Origin: Ligula intestinalis
Lineage: Eukaryota > Platyhelminthes > Cestoda > Diphyllobothriidea > Diphyllobothriidae
DNA: 64,000 nucleotides
Reading direction: 5' to 3'
Assembly (NCBI GenBank): GCA_036362985.1
Contig: JAYGXS010000004.1
Coordinates: 26,904,083 to 26,968,082 of the forward strand
A program made the translations under genes and the position numbers. Below, piece after piece: positions 61,308-64,000 of this stretch (position 1 is the stretch's first letter; the number at the start of each line of letters is the position of its first letter). The notes beneath the pieces are model-generated. The model worked only from the letters and a program-made list of their open reading frames with translations. It did not search any database and was not told the DNA's origin.

Positions 61308-61580
61308 AAGGGTATCCCTCAACCTTCAGGGCTACAGACAATTTTAAAGTGGCTTGAACTTTTCTACCAGCTATTTTTGCAGTGATGTGGTAGTGTACAT
61401 TTAGCATATCCAAGATGAGACGTAGGCCACACCTTTTTCTGTGAATTCTTGGAAGACCGTACACTCTGGGTATTGCCGTACACGCAGGTCTTAGGCTTTC
61501 ATGGTCCTTGGTAGGCAGAAGCTCTACTTTGTGAAGACAATTGAACACTTTCTTTAACCACGAAGTACCATTAAACATAC
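61308..61580 (-). mobile_element. Penelope-like element, RT N-terminal fragment
   Basis: The minus-strand frame reads WLKKVFNCLHKVELLPTKDH, ESLRPACTAIPRVYGLPRI, HRKRCGLRLILDMLNVHYH. R-P-x-x-T-x-IPR-x-YGLP-K/R-IH-x...LR-x-I-D is the conserved entry to the PLE reverse transcriptase. It stops before motif A. This is the only such N-terminal RT piece recognised here. Confidence 0.75.
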
Positions 61581-63329
61581 ACCTTATTTCTGACTCCTAA
61601 TGAGTTTTTCTCATGCACATCCCTATTTATCCATGTGAGTACTCACTATTTTCCTCCTTGGTGGTAGACCACTAGATGTATGTAAATCTTCGATCAAAAT
61701 TGAGTATAAATATTCGCTTGTACCTAATTAATTTGTCATTAGATTGAATTTTTCGGACCATATAAAAAACAAGCATTTCCGTTTTATTTTATATGTACAT
61801 AGGGACAGCTGATGATATATATGACACTACATTCTATAAAACTGCTTCCATTTCATTGCACCCTCAACCTTCTATTTGCCACTCATCCGAATGAGTCCGT
61901 TTATATCTATGCCGAATAAGATTTCCAACAATGTGGCCTCTGCCGACGTGTGTCTTTCGACGCTCGCCGATCAAAATAGATGTAACGAACCGCGCACGAA
62001 CCAGTCGTCAATTCGAAGGCGCTAACGAATGATTCAATCTCCCAACCTTATCATGTTAACGGTAATCTGCGGCTTTTACTGAAAGGAATTTGAATAATTG
62101 GTGAAAGTTTAAAGTTAACTTATGATGTAAAGTTTACTTTGCACGGTGACAGACTTATATGCGGATGTTCTCTGATGTATAGACTTATATATCTACTATG
62201 TGCAATTTTGTAGGCGGAATTATGTTTATTGCTGCCCTCCAAAACTTGGAAAACTTTAGCTCTAAGGGGTACTTTTAGGCTCATTTGTTTCAGTTTTAGA
62301 TTAGTTTTTAGTTTAGTGCCTTGTTTATTAGATTAATATTATTTTAAGTTTTAGTTTTGACATACGATTTCTTGTCGGCTAATCATACTACATCATCCGT
62401 TTAAATGCATGAGAAGCTATTGTGCGTTTTCAACAATTGGGGAAACGTTATTTTTAATAGTTTTATGTAATTCCTAAATTTCCATACAAATTTTATATTG
62501 GTTTGTAGCATATTTTTGGGTACGTTTGCACATATCTTGGTTCCTATCGGTTGTTTTCGTCATTTCAACTATTGCGTGCAAATTTCTGGTTATTTTAATC
62601 ACTATTTCGCATAATCTTTTTGCTTTCATACGCTAATCTTTCTTTCCTGTAATATAATCCCAATTTCTACCAACCTCGCAAGAAACAGTGATAAGACCGG
62701 TGATATATAAGTCCCTCGGTATATGATAATATTGCCCTTTGCACGTTGAAAAACTGTCAGTTAATCAGGCTGCAGTAAAAATTTGAGGCAATTCGCATAT
62801 TAACGCATGTTTTTTTAATTTGTTAAGCTAAACGTATATTAAGAAATTATGTTGAATAGATAGTAAAACATGCATGCATGGGAGGTTTTAAAGAACAAAA
62901 GGCTTCTTAACACAATATGCTGTAGTATGTGCAGAAACTTCAGGCAAGTACGTTCATTCCCCTGATTTCATTATGTTTGCCAAAATAGTACCACAGCTCG
63001 TTCAATCATAAAATTTGCTATCAAACTCTTTCTCAAAAGATAAACTGAATTGCGACAGCATTAATTTTTAACTATAGCAACGTACAGAAAATTGATACTT
63101 GATTTTTTAGCAAGTGTTATCCTCAATTTCTCTATTAATTGAGTCACATTCATGGCAAAAACGAATCACCTTCTCTAAAATCCGGAGACTTTTGAAGAAT
63201 CTCTGAAAAGGACTGGATTAACTACCCGAATTCACAGCAATTTGGGCCTATTTCTTTCTGATATTTGTAATCAAATAGAACATAAGCTTTGATTTTAGGA
63301 GATTTTGGCGAATTTGCTCAATTAAATTA
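61581..63329. other. AT-rich stretch with no supported gene
   Basis: No open frames of note. A TAGTTTTAGTTT-type tract at about 62,290-62,360 resembles the one near 22.0 kb. Confidence 0.45.
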
Positions 63330-63430
63330 AACCAATTGTGAAAAAATCGTGGCCTCGGTGGCAGTCGAACCCAAACAGCAGCGAAGGCCTTTGCACAGCC
63401 TATTTAAGAATATTCGAGCCATGACGCCAC
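63330..63430 (-). mobile_element. tRNA-derived SINE, inverted copy
   Basis: The reverse complement contains GGCTGTGCAAAGGCC, the B-box-like GGTTCGACTGCC and CACCGAGGCCACG, followed by a TTTTTTCACAATTGG tail. This matches the plus-strand copy 300 bases away. The A-box half is poorly preserved. Confidence 0.6.
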
Positions 63431-63644
63431 ACCATGAGCCGTGAATTTAATCACACTTCGATCGATTTTACCCACCCAGCTTACTGCTTGTATGAAATCC
63501 ACCTATACGTAACAGCAAACTAACTGCCTAAGCAGGATTTTCTTCGCAGTTATCTAGAATCCACCAGAATGACAACTAGGTTCACTTGATTATTAGAGAG
63601 GGCTTGGCAGATTTGCTTACTTGTGAAAAAATTCACGGGGCACG

Positions 63645-63765
63645 GTGAGCCTGGTAGCTCAATGGTAGAGCATTGGCTGTGCGAAAGCCTTTCCTGCTGT
63701 GTGGGTTCGACTCCCACCGAGGTGGTGAATTTCTCACAATTTAGGCAACTGAGACAACATTGGTG
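63645..63765 (+). mobile_element. tRNA-derived SINE (A and B box preserved)
   Basis: An A-box region (TAGCTCAATGGTAGAGCA), an anticodon-like stem-loop (GGCT-GTGCGAA-AGCC) and a perfect T-arm (GTGGG-TTCGACT-CCCAC) are in tRNA order. The acceptor stem has mismatches and the variable region is 11 bases, so it is not a functional tRNA gene. The unrelated 3' region (AATTTCTCACAATTTAGGCAAC) is shared with the inverted copy, as expected for a SINE body. Internal RNA polymerase III promoter boxes are intact. Confidence 0.7.
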
Positions 63766-64000
63766 TTAATTCCGCGTGTGCTTTTGTAGCAGATTAGAGG
63801 TAGTGACCTTGGCATGCTGCTCGGCATGTCAGAACACCGCATGAACTTTTAAGAATTTTTTTTCTCATAAAATTTATTTTTGAGCGCGCACGTGACGTCA
63901 GCCCTCGAATTTTGCTTTCGAAACGACATGATTTGTTAATTATTTAAATGGAAAATCGAAGCTGAAAATTTATCCGAAGAGCAATTGGCGAGCGTACGTA

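Noticed and set aside
63645..63731. Functional tRNA gene (GCG-like anticodon loop)
   Set aside because: The acceptor stem has several mismatches, the variable region is long, and the 3' body is shared with an inverted copy, so it is a SINE.

Overview
This is eukaryotic DNA: a split gene with GT-AG introns of several kilobases, low gene density, and many decayed retroelements. There are no operons, ribosome binding sites or CRISPR arrays. The dense population of 5'-truncated Penelope-like elements (PLEs, reverse transcriptase plus GIY-YIG endonuclease), a tRNA-derived SINE and a hammerhead-ribozyme repeat together suggest a flatworm, most likely a diphyllobothriidean tapeworm. That placement is an inference from element style; no marker gene here proves it.

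One convincing host gene occupies about 8.5-41.2 kb on the minus strand. A 505-codon first coding exon (39668-41182) is followed by a 28-nt microexon, a 218-nt exon and an exon carrying the first half of a LIM zinc-binding domain (29096-29214). After a long interval, seven more exons follow between 21507 and 8503. Their reading phases agree wherever both sides of a junction are visible. The 3' exons are mostly phase 0-0 modules carrying a diverged repeat (a Y/F-E-N-x-P box, then an M/L-R/K-x-x-F box), and the protein ends in a run of acidic residues. A single internal LIM domain with long flanks recalls the EPLIN/LIMA1 class of actin-binding proteins, but orthology is not proven. The second half of the LIM domain was not found between 21.5 and 29.1 kb.

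Most of the remaining recognisable sequence is mobile DNA. The left edge holds a Helitron-type protein fragment (1-451, minus), and a LINE reverse transcriptase relic lies at about 0.75-1.05 kb. PLE fragments lie near 11.1-11.8, 16.5-18.3, 29.4, 30.9-31.4, 42.9-43.4, 49.5-50.1, 50.7-51.6, 54.0-54.9, 55.1-56.3, 58.3-58.9, 60.1-61.1 and 61.3-61.6 kb. At several of these loci two fragments stand in opposite orientation with their 3' ends pointing outward. A tRNA-like SINE shows the same inverted pairing at 63.3-63.8 kb.

The most striking non-coding feature is at 56.4-57.15 kb: a tandem array of 336/337-bp units, each ending in a type I hammerhead ribozyme core. This is the architecture described for metazoan retrozymes, which produce small circular RNAs. 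Other notable items are a 0.4-kb inverted repeat around 28.1 kb, a Tudor-like exon candidate at 58.03-58.12 kb, an AT-rich island at 31.45-33.06 kb and a 10-base assembly gap at 47968-47977.
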